Positions 1 through 9,405 of a DNA stretch of 64,000 nucleotides are shown piece by piece; within the stretch, counting starts at the first letter, position 1, and every line of letters starts with the position of its first letter. The position numbers and the translations under genes are program-made. The DNA is from Inquilinus sp. Marseille-Q2685 (GTDB taxonomy: Bacteria > Pseudomonadota > Alphaproteobacteria > DSM-16000 > Inquilinaceae): assembly GCF_916619195.1 (NCBI RefSeq), contig NZ_CAKAKL010000002.1, forward strand, positions 1,180,001 to 1,244,000, given 5' to 3'. Below the pieces are notes generated by a model that was not told the origin of the DNA, ran no database searches, and saw only the letters and a list, made by a program, of their open reading frames with translations.

Positions 1-18
1 GCCGCGGGATTCGCACCG

Positions 19-969
19 ATGTTCGACCTGAACCAGCTGCGCTGCTTCGTCGCCGTCGCCGAGGAGCTGCATTTCGGCCGCGCCGCCGCCCGGCTGAACA
101 TGACCCAGCCGCCCCTGAGCCGGCAGGTGCAGATCCTCGAGCGCATCCTCGACGTCGCGCTGTTCGAGCGCACCAGCCGGTCGGTCCGGCTGACCCCGGC
201 CGGGCAGAGCTTCCTGGCCGAGGCGCGGCGGATCCTGAAGCAGGCGGAGGGCGCGGCCCTGCTGGCCCGCCGCGTCGCCGCCGGCCAGGCCGGGGCGATC
301 GGCATCGGCTTCACCGCCACCTCGGCCTACAGCTTCCTGCCCGACCTGGTCTCCGCCTGCCGCCGGCAGCTGCCCGATGTCACCCTGGTGCTGCGCGAGA
401 TGGTGTCGGGCGACCAGGTCGAATCCCTCGCCTCCGGCCAGATCGACGCCGGGCTGCTGCGGCCGCCGGTGGTGCAGGCCGGCACCGCCAATTTCCGCGT
501 CGCCGAGGAGCGGCTGATGGCGGCGGTGCCGGCGGACCACCCATTGGCCGCCGCCCCCAGCCTGTCGCTGCGCGACTTCGCGGCGGCGCCCTTCATCATG
601 TACGCGCCGCACGAGGCGCGGTACTTCCACGACCTGGTGATCGAGCTGTTCGCCCGCTCCGGCCTGCTGCCGGACTATGTCCAGCATCTCAGCCAGATCC
701 ATTCGATCCTGGCCCTGGTGCGCTCCGGCCTCGGCCTCTCGATCGTGCCCGAAGCGGCGCTGCAACTGCAGATCCGCGGCGTGGCGCTGCGGCCGCTCGA
801 CCTGGCGGCGCCGCGCTCGGCCGAGCTCTACATCGCCTGGCGGCAGGACAACGACAACCCGCTGCTGCCGCTGGTGCTCGACATCGCCCGCGACGTGGCG
901 GAGCAGCATCGGCTGAACGATGCACAGAGCGCATCGATCGATCCAGCAATCGGGTTGGAGTGGAATTGA
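19..969 (+). CDS. LysR-family transcriptional regulator
   Basis: A 316-residue protein with the standard LysR layout. An N-terminal winged helix-turn-helix (about residues 1-60) contains the typical FVAVAEELHFGRAAARL and TQPPLSRQ segments. It is followed by a two-lobed effector-binding domain (about 90-295). Length is normal for the family. It is co-directional with kdgD and garD, whose first gene begins about 50 bp downstream, so the natural inference is control of sugar-acid breakdown. The effector is unknown. The gene begins 19 bp into the window, so its promoter is not visible. Confidence 0.9.
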   Translation: MFDLNQLRCFVAVAEELHFGRAAARLNMTQPPLSRQVQILERILDVALFERTSRSVRLTPAGQSFLAEARRILKQAEGAALLARRVAAGQAGAIGIGFTATSAYSFLPDLVSACRRQLPDVTLVLREMVSGDQVESLASGQIDAGLLRPPVVQAGTANFRVAEERLMAAVPADHPLAAAPSLSLRDFAAAPFIMYAPHEARYFHDLVIELFARSGLLPDYVQHLSQIHSILALVRSGLGLSIVPEAALQLQIRGVALRPLDLAAPRSAELYIAWRQDNDNPLLPLVLDIARDVAEQHRLNDAQSASIDPAIGLEWN

Positions 970-1020
970 TCCGGACGCTAGAACGGGGTCGATCTTGATT
1001 TCGACGTGGGAGGACGATGG

Positions 1021-1959
1021 ATGGCCAGGATGACCCCGAACGAGATGGCGCAGCGGCTCGGCTCCGGCCTGCTGTCCTTCCCCGTGACCCCCTTCGACCG
1101 CGACAACGCCTTCGATGCGGAGCGCTACCGCTCCAACCTCGACTGGCTGTGCGGCTACGACGTCGCCGGGCTGTTCGCCGCCGGCGGCACCGGGGAGTTC
1201 TTCTCGCTGGCCCCGTCCGAGGTCGAGACCGTGGTCAGGACGGCGGTCGAGGAGACCCGCGGCCGGGTGCCGGTGATCGCCGGCGCCGGCTACGGCACCG
1301 AGATCGCGAGGCAGATGGCGGCTGCGGCGGAGAAGGCCAGCGCCGACGGCATCCTGCTGCTGCCGCCCTATCTGGTGCATTCCGAGCAGGAGGGGCTGGC
1401 GGCCCATGTCGAGGCGGTCTGCGCGTCGACCAGGCTGGGCGTCATCGTCTACAACCGCGACAACGCGATCGTGACCGAGGACACCCTGGCCCGGCTGTGC
1501 GAGCGCTGCCCGAACCTGGTCGGCTACAAGGACGGCATCGGCGACATCGAGCTGATGACGCGGGTCCATCTGCGCATGGGCGACCGGCTGACCTATATCG
1601 GCGGGCTGCCGACGGCCGAGACCTACGCCCTGCCCTATCTGGAGATGGGCGTGACCACCTATTCCTCGGCCGTGTTCAACTTCGTGCCGGAGTTCGCGAC
1701 CAAGTTCTACGCCGCGGTGCGCCGCCGCGACCGCGAGACGGTCCAGGCGGGGCTGCGCGACTTCACCCTGCCGCTGATCGCGATCCGCAACCGCCGCAAG
1801 GGCTATGCGGTCTCGATCATCAAGGCCGGGATGCGGGGGATCGGCCGGGACTCGGGCCCGGGGCGGGCGCCGCTGCACGACCTGACCGAGGCGGGGATCG
1901 AGCAGCTGGCGGCCCTGGTTCAGGGCCTGGCGCGGAGCAGCTTCGCCGCCGCGGCGTAA
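1021..1959 (+). CDS. kdgD: 5-dehydro-4-deoxyglucarate dehydratase (KdgD)
   Basis: A 312-residue DapA/NAL-superfamily TIM barrel. The family decarboxylates and dehydrates 5-keto-4-deoxy-D-glucarate to 2-oxoglutarate semialdehyde through a Schiff base. Visible marks are GGTGEFFSL near the N terminus, the YNRDN segment, and the lysine of GYKDGIGD (K170), which should be the Schiff-base residue. The ATG at 1021 is chosen because GGGAGGA (1008-1014) lies at ribosome-binding distance; an in-frame GTG at 1006 is upstream of that site. The partner garD follows after 13 bp, supporting the galactarate/glucarate assignment over other DapA-like aldolases. Confidence 0.88.
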   Translation: MARMTPNEMAQRLGSGLLSFPVTPFDRDNAFDAERYRSNLDWLCGYDVAGLFAAGGTGEFFSLAPSEVETVVRTAVEETRGRVPVIAGAGYGTEIARQMAAAAEKASADGILLLPPYLVHSEQEGLAAHVEAVCASTRLGVIVYNRDNAIVTEDTLARLCERCPNLVGYKDGIGDIELMTRVHLRMGDRLTYIGGLPTAETYALPYLEMGVTTYSSAVFNFVPEFATKFYAAVRRRDRETVQAGLRDFTLPLIAIRNRRKGYAVSIIKAGMRGIGRDSGPGRAPLHDLTEAGIEQLAALVQGLARSSFAAAA

Positions 1960-1972
1960 CGGGAGAGCGACG

Positions 1973-3505
1973 ATGCCGGAGCCAGGAACGGCCGAAGCCC
2001 CCCGCACCATCCGGCTGCACGAGGCCGACAACGTCGCCATCGTGGTCAACTCCTTCGGCCTGCCGGAGGGCACGCGCCTTCCGGGCGGCCCGACCCTGCG
2101 GCAGTTCGTGCCGCAGGGGCACAAGGTGGCACTATCCGACATCGCCGAGGGCGCCGAGATCCGGCGCTATGGCGAGGTGATCGGCCGCGCCGCCCGGCCG
2201 CTCGCGGCCGGAGACTGGGTCGAGGAGGCGGCGGTGCTGGTGCCGGCCGCCCCGGCGCTCGACCGGCTGGAGCTCGCCACCCGGCCGGCGACGCCGCTGC
2301 CGCCGCTCGACGGCTATACCTTCGAGGGCTTCCGCAACCCCGACGGGTCGGTCGGCACCAAGAACGTGCTGGCGATCAGCACCAGCGTGCAATGCGTGGC
2401 CGGCACGCTGGATTTCGCGGTGAAGCGGATCAAGGAGCAGCTGCTGCCCCGCTTCCCGAACGTCGACGACGTGGTGGCGCTGAACCACAGCTACGGCTGC
2501 GGTGTCGCCATCAACGCGCCCGAGGCGGCGGTGCCGATCCGCACCCTGCAGAACCTGGCGCTGAACCCGAATTTCGGCGGCGAGGTGATGATCGTCGGCC
2601 TGGGCTGCGAGAAGCTGCAGCCCGAGCGGCTGATGCCGGACGGCATGCCTCCGGGCATCGTGCGCCTTCAGGAGGAGGCCGGCTTCGGCGCCATGATCGA
2701 GTCGATCCTGGGGATGGCCGAGGCGCGGCTGGAGGTACTGAACCGGCGCCGCCGCGAGACCTGCCCGGCCTCGGACCTCGTGGTCGGGGTGCAGTGCGGC
2801 GGCAGCGATGCCTTCTCCGGCGTCACCGCCAATCCGGCGGTGGGCTTCGCCGCCGACCTGCTGGTCCGCGCCGGCGCCACGGTGATGTTCTCCGAGGTCA
2901 CCGAGGTGCGCGACGCCATCCACCTGCTGACGCCGCGGGCGGCGACCGAGGAGGTCGGCCGTGCCCTGATCCGCGAGATGGCCTGGTACGACGCCTATCT
3001 CGCCCGCGGCGAGGCCGACCGCAGCGCCAACCCGTCGCCCGGCAACAAGAAGGGCGGCCTGGCCAATGTCGTCGAGAAGGCGCTCGGCTCGGTGGTGAAA
3101 TCGGGCACGAGCCCGATCGTCGACGTGCTGGCGCCCGGCGAGCGGGTGCGGAAGAAGGGCTTGGTTTTCGCCGCCACTCCGGCCAGCGACTTCGTCTGCG
3201 GCACGCTGCAGTTGGCCTCCGGCATGACGCTGCAGGTCTTCACCACCGGCCGCGGCACGCCCTACGGCCTGGCGGCGGCGCCAGTGATCAAGATGTCGAC
3301 CCGCACCGACCTGGCCCGGCGCTGGTCCGACCTGATCGATCTCGACGCCGGGCGGATCGCCAGCGGCGAGGCGACGATCGAAGAGGTCGGCTGGGACCTG
3401 TTCCGTCTGATCCTCGACGTCGCCAGCGGCCGCGCCAAGCCCTGGTCCGACCGCTGGGGCCTGTTCAATGCGCTGACGCTGTTCAACCCGGCGCCGGTGA
3501 CGTGA
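1973..3505 (+). CDS. garD: Galactarate dehydratase (GarD/UxaA family)
   Basis: A 510-residue protein matching the galactarate/altronate dehydratase family, which removes water from galactarate to give 5-keto-4-deoxy-glucarate, the substrate of the preceding KdgD. An N-terminal SAF-type domain (about 10-90) precedes the large catalytic part. Conserved stretches visible are [31 protein letters not shown] and [12 protein letters not shown], whose cysteine and histidine residues fit iron binding in the family. Length is close to E. coli GarD. UxaA (altronate dehydratase) is the alternative, but pairing with kdgD favours galactarate. No 2-oxoglutarate-semialdehyde dehydrogenase lies beside it. Confidence 0.85.
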   Translation: MPEPGTAEAPRTIRLHEADNVAIVVNSFGLPEGTRLPGGPTLRQFVPQGHKVALSDIAEGAEIRRYGEVIGRAARPLAAGDWVEEAAVLVPAAPALDRLELATRPATPLPPLDGYTFEGFRNPDGSVGTKNVLAISTSVQCVAGTLDFAVKRIKEQLLPRFPNVDDVVALNHSYGCGVAINAPEAAVPIRTLQNLALNPNFGGEVMIVGLGCEKLQPERLMPDGMPPGIVRLQEEAGFGAMIESILGMAEARLEVLNRRRRETCPASDLVVGVQCGGSDAFSGVTANPAVGFAADLLVRAGATVMFSEVTEVRDAIHLLTPRAATEEVGRALIREMAWYDAYLARGEADRSANPSPGNKKGGLANVVEKALGSVVKSGTSPIVDVLAPGERVRKKGLVFAATPASDFVCGTLQLASGMTLQVFTTGRGTPYGLAAAPVIKMSTRTDLARRWSDLIDLDAGRIASGEATIEEVGWDLFRLILDVASGRAKPWSDRWGLFNALTLFNPAPVT

Positions 3506-3509
3506 GGCG

Positions 3510-4520
3510 TCAGCCGATCACGCGGCAGGACTCCCGGACCACCAGCTGCGGCGCGAACACGTCGCGGACCGGCTCGGCCGGCGGCGGGCCGGCGAGGCGC
3601 GCCAGCAGGCATTCCACCGCCCGCTCGCCGATCGCCTGCACCGGCTGCACCACCGCTGTCAGCCGCGGCGAGAAGGCGGTGCTCCATTCGAAATCGTCGA
3701 TGCCGGCGACCGACACGTCCTCCGGGCAGCGCAGGCCCTGCTCCGCGATCGCCCGCATCACCCCGATCGTGGTCAGGTTGCTGGTCGAGAAGATCGCGGT
3801 CGGCCGTGGCTGCCGCTGCAACAACGTCGCCGTGGCCCGCATCGCGGTCTCGATATGGAAGTCGCCGCAGGCGGCGAGATCCTCGTCGAGGGTGAGGCCG
3901 GCCTCGGCCACCGCTTCGCGATAGCCTTCGAAGCGCTCGGTCGAGATCGAGATTCCCGGCCGGCCGGTGACGATGCCGATGCGGCGGTGGCCGCAGCGGA
4001 TCATGTGCTCGACCGCCAGCCGCGCCGCGGCCCGGTTGTCGACGGTGACGGAATCGAAATCGGCGAGGCCCCGCAGCGTGCGGTCGACCAGCACGGCCGG
4101 CATGGTGACCAGACGCCGGATCGCCTCGGCATTGCCGGGCTCGACCCCGCTCAGCACCAGGACCAGCCCGTCGGCGCGCTGGGTGCGCATCAGCCGCAGG
4201 TGGCGCAGCTCCTTCTCCGGGTCGTCGGCGGTGGCGCACAGCACCAGGGCATAGCCGGCGGCGTCGCAGGCCCGCTCGATCGTCGCGGCCAGCGCGGCGA
4301 AGAGAGGATTGGTGATGTCCGGGATCACCAGGCCGATGGTGCGGGTGCGGCCGGTCTTCAGGCTGCGCGCCACCCCGTCCGGGGCGTAGCCCAGCTCATC
4401 GATCGCCGCCAGCACCCGCTGGCGCAGCGTGGCACTGACCGGCGCCGTCCGGTTGATCACCGCCGAGACCGAGCCGATCGACACCCCGGCCCGGTTCGCC
4501 ACATCCCGCAAAGTCGTCAT
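3510..4520 (-). CDS. LacI-family transcriptional repressor
   Basis: A 336-residue regulator. The N terminus has the LacI headpiece, including LRDVANRAGVS and the hinge segment. A sugar-sensing periplasmic-binding-protein-like domain follows (about 60-330, with LVIPDITNPLFAAL at its start). The ATG at 4520 is chosen because the headpiece begins there; the reading frame stays open upstream but that extension is not LacI-like and runs over the operator. It is divergent from the ABC importer at 4702. A perfect palindrome of the LacI type at 4567-4578 lies between them, so it probably represses that importer operon and itself. Its 3' end is convergent with garD with almost no spacing. Confidence 0.9.
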   Translation of the reverse strand: MTTLRDVANRAGVSIGSVSAVINRTAPVSATLRQRVLAAIDELGYAPDGVARSLKTGRTRTIGLVIPDITNPLFAALAATIERACDAAGYALVLCATADDPEKELRHLRLMRTQRADGLVLVLSGVEPGNAEAIRRLVTMPAVLVDRTLRGLADFDSVTVDNRAAARLAVEHMIRCGHRRIGIVTGRPGISISTERFEGYREAVAEAGLTLDEDLAACGDFHIETAMRATATLLQRQPRPTAIFSTSNLTTIGVMRAIAEQGLRCPEDVSVAGIDDFEWSTAFSPRLTAVVQPVQAIGERAVECLLARLAGPPPAEPVRDVFAPQLVVRESCRVIG

Positions 4521-4566
4521 GACGCCCGAAGCCGTTGCCAAGCCGCGAATCGGATGATAGCTTCTC

Positions 4567-4578
4567 TGAAACGTTTCA
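4567..4578. promoter_or_regulatory. LacI-family operator palindrome
   Basis: TGAAACGTTTCA is a perfect 12-bp palindrome with the central CG typical of LacI/GalR-family operators. It lies 47 bp upstream of the divergent lacI-type gene and 123 bp upstream of the solute-binding-protein gene. It is probably the site through which the 3510-4520 repressor controls both directions. Confidence 0.75.
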
Positions 4579-4701
4579 AACAAGCCGGCAGCAGCTGAAT
4601 TCCGAAGCATCGGGGGCGGCGCTGCCGGACTGCGACATCGCCTGATCCGCCGGGCTCCCCAAGGGCCCAGGCCGACGCATCGCGACAAGGGGAGGACCGC
4701 C

Positions 4702-6048
4702 ATGACCCGCCGCAACGGCACCACCACGCTCGGACGCCGCAAGCTCCTGGCCGCCGGCACCGCCCTGGCCGGGGGCAGCCTGCTACCGATGCCCTACCTG
4801 TCCCGGGCGCAGGCGCAGGAGGGGCCGCTGAAGTTCTGGCAGTTCTACGCGCCGGGCGGCGCCGTGCCCGGCCAGGTGCGGTGGTTCCAGGACACGGTCA
4901 AGGCCTGGAACGACAGCCAGGAGGTGAAGGTCGAGCTGGAATACATCCCGACCTCGCAATACATCAACGGCACCAAGCTGCAGACCGCCTTCGCCGCCGG
5001 CGAAGGGCCCGACATCTTCCTGATCAGCCCCGGCGACTTCCTGCGCTACCACAATGGCGGCGCGCTGCTGGACCTCGCCCCCTATGTCACGGCCGAGGCC
5101 CGCGCCGACTACTACGACACCGCCATCGCCACCCGGCTGGTCGACGACGGCCTCTACGGCCTGCCGATGGAGGTCGAGCCGATGGCGATCTACTACAGCG
5201 TCAAGGCCTTCAAGGAGGCCGGCCTCGGCGAGGCCGACATCCCGAAGACCTGGGACCAGCTGCTGGACGTCGCCAAGACGCTGACCAACGACCGGCGCTT
5301 CGGCATCCTGTTCGAGACCAATCCCGGCTATTACCAGAACTTCACCTGGTACCCGTTCCTGTGGCAGGGCGGCGGGGAGATCGTCGGCCCGGACGGCAAG
5401 AGCGGCTTCAACTCCGACGCCGCCCGCGCCGCGCTGAAATTCTGGCAGGACGCGGTCGCCCGGGGCGTCGCCCCGCGCAAGCCGCTGGGCTATGGCGCCA
5501 ACGACATCGCCGCCAATCTCGGCTCCGGCTTCTGCGCCATGCAGAATGTCGGCATCTGGGGCATCAGCGCCCTGCGCAACGCCGACCCGAACTTCGACTA
5601 CGGCGTGTTCAAGCTGCCGGTGCCGCCGGGCGGCCAGGACCGCACCGTGGCCGGCGGCTGGGCCTTCGTCGCCAACGCCAACGGCCGCAACACCGAGGCG
5701 TCGGGCAAGTTCTGCGCCTGGGCGCTGGGGTCGATGGAGCCGGGATCGGTGCGGCGCGTCGCCGACTGGTGCACCAAGGCCAAGAGCGACATGCCGCCGC
5801 GCAAATCGGCCTTCGCCGAGGCCACGGCCGCCCAGGCCTATGGCAGCGGCGCGATGAAGAGCTTCGCCGAGCAGGTGTTCCCGACCGCTCGCGGCGAGCC
5901 GCGCGTGCCGCCCCAGGTGTACAAGGCGATCTCCGACGCGATCCAGGCCTGCCAGCTGAACGGCGAGGATCCCGGCAAGCGCGCCGAGATGGCGGCGCAG
6001 CAGATCGACAGCTTCCTGGCCGGCTACGACGGCGCGCCGATCCTGTGA
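4702..6048 (+). CDS. ABC sugar importer, solute-binding protein (CUT1 type)
   Basis: A 448-residue extracellular solute-binding protein of family 1. The N terminus has twin arginines followed by a hydrophobic stretch and an alanine-rich cleavage region (GRRKLLAAG ... SRAQAQ), so export by the Tat route is likely. The mature part begins LKFWQFYAPGG, as in sugar binders. The ATG at 4702 is preceded by a strong AGGGGAGG. It is first in an operon with two permeases and a DUF2961 protein, downstream of the LacI operator. The substrate is not identifiable from sequence; an oligosaccharide containing fructose or arabinose is a guess from the DUF2961 neighbour. Confidence 0.9.
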   Translation: MTRRNGTTTLGRRKLLAAGTALAGGSLLPMPYLSRAQAQEGPLKFWQFYAPGGAVPGQVRWFQDTVKAWNDSQEVKVELEYIPTSQYINGTKLQTAFAAGEGPDIFLISPGDFLRYHNGGALLDLAPYVTAEARADYYDTAIATRLVDDGLYGLPMEVEPMAIYYSVKAFKEAGLGEADIPKTWDQLLDVAKTLTNDRRFGILFETNPGYYQNFTWYPFLWQGGGEIVGPDGKSGFNSDAARAALKFWQDAVARGVAPRKPLGYGANDIAANLGSGFCAMQNVGIWGISALRNADPNFDYGVFKLPVPPGGQDRTVAGGWAFVANANGRNTEASGKFCAWALGSMEPGSVRRVADWCTKAKSDMPPRKSAFAEATAAQAYGSGAMKSFAEQVFPTARGEPRVPPQVYKAISDAIQACQLNGEDPGKRAEMAAQQIDSFLAGYDGAPIL

Positions 6049-6092
6049 GCCTGGCGATGCATGGCGCTTCTGGACAGGTATCGACGTCAGGG

Positions 6093-6391
6093 CGTGTTGC
6101 CTCTCCCGCTTGCGGGACCGTTTCGGAACTCGACCACCTCCACCGACGCATATTTTCCACACTCCCCCTCCCCTCGCGGGAGGGGGTAGGGGGAGGGGGT
6201 TGTCGATGGCGAGAGCCGGCGTGGAGTTGGCCAGGATTTCCACGGGACGGTGGTGACGTTCGACATCAATTCCGTCGGCGCGAATACCCCTCCCCCTACC
6301 CCCTCCCGCAAGGGGAGGGGGAGGATCAGAGGATAGATCGACCCGAGCGGCAGCATCCTGAAACGGCCCCGCAAGCGGGAGAGGCAACGCG
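6093..6391. repeat. Nested inverted repeat (two opposed palindromic units)
   Basis: The 364-bp gap between the binding-protein and permease genes is filled by a nested inverted repeat. The outer arms are 6093-6125 and 6359-6391, each containing CTCTCCCGCTTGCGGG or its complement; they match at about 30 of 33 positions. The inner arms are 6163-6198 and 6287-6322, runs of C-rich then G-rich sequence, and match at 35 of 36. Each arm can also fold on itself. The middle (about 6200-6286) is unique sequence. It resembles two copies of an interspersed palindromic element inserted head to head, or a MITE without coding capacity. In the transcript it could form a large stem that separates expression of the binding protein from the permeases. 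Confidence 0.85.
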
Positions 6392-6412
6392 AGAGTGGAG
6401 GCTCCGAGACAG

Positions 6413-7372
6413 ATGGCCGGCGACATGAGCATGGCCTCACGAGCAGCGATCCCGCATGCGGCGGGGCCGGCCAAGCGCCGCCGCCTCTCGGCCCGGCACC
6501 GGGAGTGGATCGCCGGCTACCTCCTCGTGCTGCCCGACGCGCTGGGCCTGCTGATCTTCGTCGGCGGGCCGATGCTGCTGTCGCTCAGCCTCGGCTTCTT
6601 CGGCGTCACCGGCTTCGGCGGCTACCGCTTCGTCGGCCTGGCCAACTACCGCCGGATGCTGGCCGACCCTCTGTTCCTGGAGAGCCTGAAGGTCACCCTG
6701 CTCTATGTCGTGCTGCTGGTACCCAGCCTCTACGCCACCGGCCTCGGCCTCGCGCTCCTGGTGCATCGGCACAGCCGCTTCTCCGGCCTGTTCCGGACCA
6801 TGTTCTTCCTGCCGCACATGGTCAGCCTGGTGGTGGTCGGGCTGATCTGGCAGGTGCTGCTGATCGACAAGATCGGCGTGGTCAGCCGAGTCTCGGCCGC
6901 AATCGGCCTCGGCGGCCTGTCCTGGCTCGGCGACCCCAGCCTGGCGCTGTACGCCATCGTCGGCGTCAGCGTCTGGTTCCTGATGGGCTACTACATGCTG
7001 ATCTTCCTGTCCGGGCTGCAGGACATCCCGCGCGAGTATCTCGACGCGGCGCGGATCGACGGTGCCGGGCCGGTGGCATCCTTCCGCCACATCATCCTGC
7101 CGCTGCTGCGCCCGACCAGCTTCTTCGTGCTGCTGGTGTCGACCGTCGCCGCCGTGGCGGGAGCCCAGACCTTCGACCTGGTCTATGTCATGACCAAGGG
7201 CGGCCCCGCCAATTCGACCTCGCTGGCGATCTATTACATCTACGAGCAGGCCTTCCAGTTCGGCGAATACGGCTACGCGGCCGCGATGGCCTCGGTGCTG
7301 GTGATCATCCTGCTGGCCTTCACCGCCCTCCTGTTCCGGGCCACGCGCGGCGGGCGCTTCGACTATGACTGA
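6413..7372 (+). CDS. ABC sugar importer permease (MalF-like)
   Basis: A 319-residue inner-membrane permease of the binding-protein-dependent (CUT1) class. The N terminus is short, basic and cytoplasmic, followed by six hydrophobic segments. The conserved EAA loop is visible as EYLDAARIDGAGPVASFRHI, where the ATPase would dock. The start is uncertain: ATG 6413, ATG 6425 and GTG 6395 are all in frame, with GGAG at 6397-6400 upstream. The right arm of the nested repeat ends just before this start. It overlaps the next permease by 8 bp. Confidence 0.9.
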   Translation: MAGDMSMASRAAIPHAAGPAKRRRLSARHREWIAGYLLVLPDALGLLIFVGGPMLLSLSLGFFGVTGFGGYRFVGLANYRRMLADPLFLESLKVTLLYVVLLVPSLYATGLGLALLVHRHSRFSGLFRTMFFLPHMVSLVVVGLIWQVLLIDKIGVVSRVSAAIGLGGLSWLGDPSLALYAIVGVSVWFLMGYYMLIFLSGLQDIPREYLDAARIDGAGPVASFRHIILPLLRPTSFFVLLVSTVAAVAGAQTFDLVYVMTKGGPANSTSLAIYYIYEQAFQFGEYGYAAAMASVLVIILLAFTALLFRATRGGRFDYD

Positions 7373-8201
7373 CGCCGCCCTCCCCTCCCGCGCCATCCGC
7401 CCGGCCGGTACGGTCTGGTTCCTGGCCTCGGCCATTCTGGCGCTGATGACCGTGGCGCCGCTGCTGTGGATGCTGTCGATCGCCTTCAAGGGGCCGGAGG
7501 AGATCTTCGACCCCGGGCTGATCCCGGCGCGGCCGACCCTGGAGAACTTTCTCTACGTCTTCACCGAGGTCGATTTCCTGCGCTTCCTGCTGAACACTTT
7601 GGTCGTGGCCGGATCGGTGACGGTGATCGCCCTCCTGTTCCACTCCATGGCCGGCTACGCCCTGGCCCGGCTGCGCTTCCCGGGGCGGGAGGCGATCTTC
7701 CTCGGCATGTTCGCGACCTTCCTGATCTCGCTGCCGGTGATCATCGTGCCGCTGTTCATCCTGGTACGGCAGCTCGGCTTGGTGAACAGCTATGGCGGGC
7801 TGATCATCCCGGCGATCTTCAACGCCTTCGGCATATTCCTCTTGCGCCAGTTCTACCTGAACGTGCCGCGCGAGCTGGAGGAGGCGGCGTTCATCGACGG
7901 CGCCGGCCACTGGCGGGTGTATTGGAGCATCGTGCTGCCGCTGTCGCGGCCGATCCTGGCCGCCCTGGCGATCTTCTTCTTCCTGGCCAACTGGAACGCC
8001 TTCCTGTGGCCGCTGACCATCACCACCGACCCGAAGCTGTGGGTGGTGCAGGTCGCGGTCGCCAGCTTCCAGGCGCAGTACTCGGCCTCCTGGAACTACA
8101 TCATGGCCGCCTCCACCGTGGTGGCGCTGCCGACCCTGCTGCTGTTCATGCTGTTCCAGCGGCAGATCGTGGAATCGATCAAGACGGGCGGCCTGAAATA
8201 G
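7365..8201 (+). CDS. ABC sugar importer permease (MalG-like)
   Basis: A 278-residue permease of the carbohydrate-uptake (CUT1) class with about six membrane segments. The EAA loop is visible as ELEEAAFIDGAGHWRVYWSI. It overlaps the upstream permease gene by 8 bp, indicating translational coupling, and is followed 23 bp later by the DUF2961 gene. No ATP-binding subunit is encoded in this operon, so the transporter must borrow a shared MsmK/UgpC-like ATPase from elsewhere. Confidence 0.92.
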   Translation: MTDAALPSRAIRPAGTVWFLASAILALMTVAPLLWMLSIAFKGPEEIFDPGLIPARPTLENFLYVFTEVDFLRFLLNTLVVAGSVTVIALLFHSMAGYALARLRFPGREAIFLGMFATFLISLPVIIVPLFILVRQLGLVNSYGGLIIPAIFNAFGIFLLRQFYLNVPRELEEAAFIDGAGHWRVYWSIVLPLSRPILAALAIFFFLANWNAFLWPLTITTDPKLWVVQVAVASFQAQYSASWNYIMAASTVVALPTLLLFMLFQRQIVESIKTGGLK

Positions 8202-8224
8202 CCGCCGAGACGAGAGGAAGCCCC

Positions 8225-9400
8225 ATGCAGAGCAATGCCGGATTGTCGCCGCTGCGCGGCCTCGCCAAGCTGCGCCAGGCTCGCACCCGCCGCTTCTCCA
8301 GCTGGGACCGCACCGGCGGCAACGACGACCGGCTGCACATCGCCCCGGGGGAGACGGTGACGATCGCCGAAACGTCGGGTGCGGGCGTGGTCACCCACAT
8401 CTGGGTCACCATCAACTGCGCCAGCCGGCATGCCCTGCGCAAGATCGTGCTGCGCGCCTGGTGGGACGGCGAGGCCGAGCCCAGCGTCGAATGCCCGCTG
8501 GGCGACTTCTTCGGCATGGGCCACGCCCAAACCCGGAACTTCGCCAGCCTGCCGCTGCAGATGAGCCCGCAGGACGGCCGCGGCTTCAACTGCTACTTCC
8601 CGATGCCGTTCGGCAGCTACATGCGCTTCGCCGTGACCAACGAGGCCGAGCACGAGCTGCTGTTCTACTACTACATCGACCTCGAGCTGCACGACGCGCT
8701 GGAGGACGGCCTCGGCCGTTTCCACGCCCAGTGGCGCCGGGCCGCGCCGCAGCCCTTCGACGAGGCCGGCCTTTCCAACGAGGAGGTGCTGTTCGGCGGC
8801 GTCACCACCGATAGCGCGAAGAACCACACCATCCTCGACGCCGCCGGGCACGGCCACTATGTCGGCTGCCTGCTGAGCGTCTATTCGCTGCGCCGGTCGC
8901 GCAGTTGGGACTGGTACGGCGAGGGCGACGACATGATCTTCGTCGACGGCGAGCCCGGCATCTCCGTGCCCGATGCCGGCCGCAAGCGGCAGATCGCGGC
9001 CGAGGCGCCGCAGCCGGTGATCGCCGAACGGCCGGAGAGCGCGCCCGGCGCCAACGACGCCTGGCCGCCGACGCTGCACGGCACCGGCACCGAAGACTAT
9101 TTCAACACCGCCTGGTGCCCGAACCAGGAGTATTCCGCCCCCTATCACGGCATCATCGCCGGCGGCGGCCCGAACTGGCAGGAGCCGGTGACGCTGTACC
9201 GCTTCCACATCGAGGATCCGGTGGTGTTCAAGCGGTCGATCCGCGTCACCATCGAGCGCGGCCACGCCAACCGGCGCGACGACGAGGTGTCGAGCACCGC
9301 CTTCTGGTATCAGGCCGAGCCGCACAAGCCCTTCCCGCCCCTGCCCGCCGTCGCCGACCGGCTGCCGAGTTTCCGCGCGCCCTTCGAGGAGCGCGGCTGA
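8225..9400 (+). CDS. DUF2961 / GH172-like glycoside-active protein
   Basis: A 391-residue protein recognised as DUF2961 by SSWDRTGGNDDR near the N terminus, the WVTINC strand, GDFFGMGH, and the diagnostic HGTGTEDYFNTAW segment at about residues 285-297. Members of this family were later classed as GH172, acting on fructofuranosyl or arabinofuranosyl linkages. No signal peptide is visible, so it should act in the cytoplasm on imported oligosaccharide. It is last in the ABC-importer operon, 23 bp after the MalG-like gene, with GAGGAAG before the ATG. Substrate and reaction are inferred from family only. Confidence 0.8.
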   Translation: MQSNAGLSPLRGLAKLRQARTRRFSSWDRTGGNDDRLHIAPGETVTIAETSGAGVVTHIWVTINCASRHALRKIVLRAWWDGEAEPSVECPLGDFFGMGHAQTRNFASLPLQMSPQDGRGFNCYFPMPFGSYMRFAVTNEAEHELLFYYYIDLELHDALEDGLGRFHAQWRRAAPQPFDEAGLSNEEVLFGGVTTDSAKNHTILDAAGHGHYVGCLLSVYSLRRSRSWDWYGEGDDMIFVDGEPGISVPDAGRKRQIAAEAPQPVIAERPESAPGANDAWPPTLHGTGTEDYFNTAWCPNQEYSAPYHGIIAGGGPNWQEPVTLYRFHIEDPVVFKRSIRVTIERGHANRRDDEVSSTAFWYQAEPHKPFPPLPAVADRLPSFRAPFEERG

Positions 9401-9405
9401 CGCCG

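Noticed and set aside
4783-6474. A 563-codon minus-strand frame over the first binding-protein gene and the nested repeat
   Set aside because: Composition is that of a high-GC antisense shadow. It crosses the inverted repeat and ignores the clear plus-strand operon.
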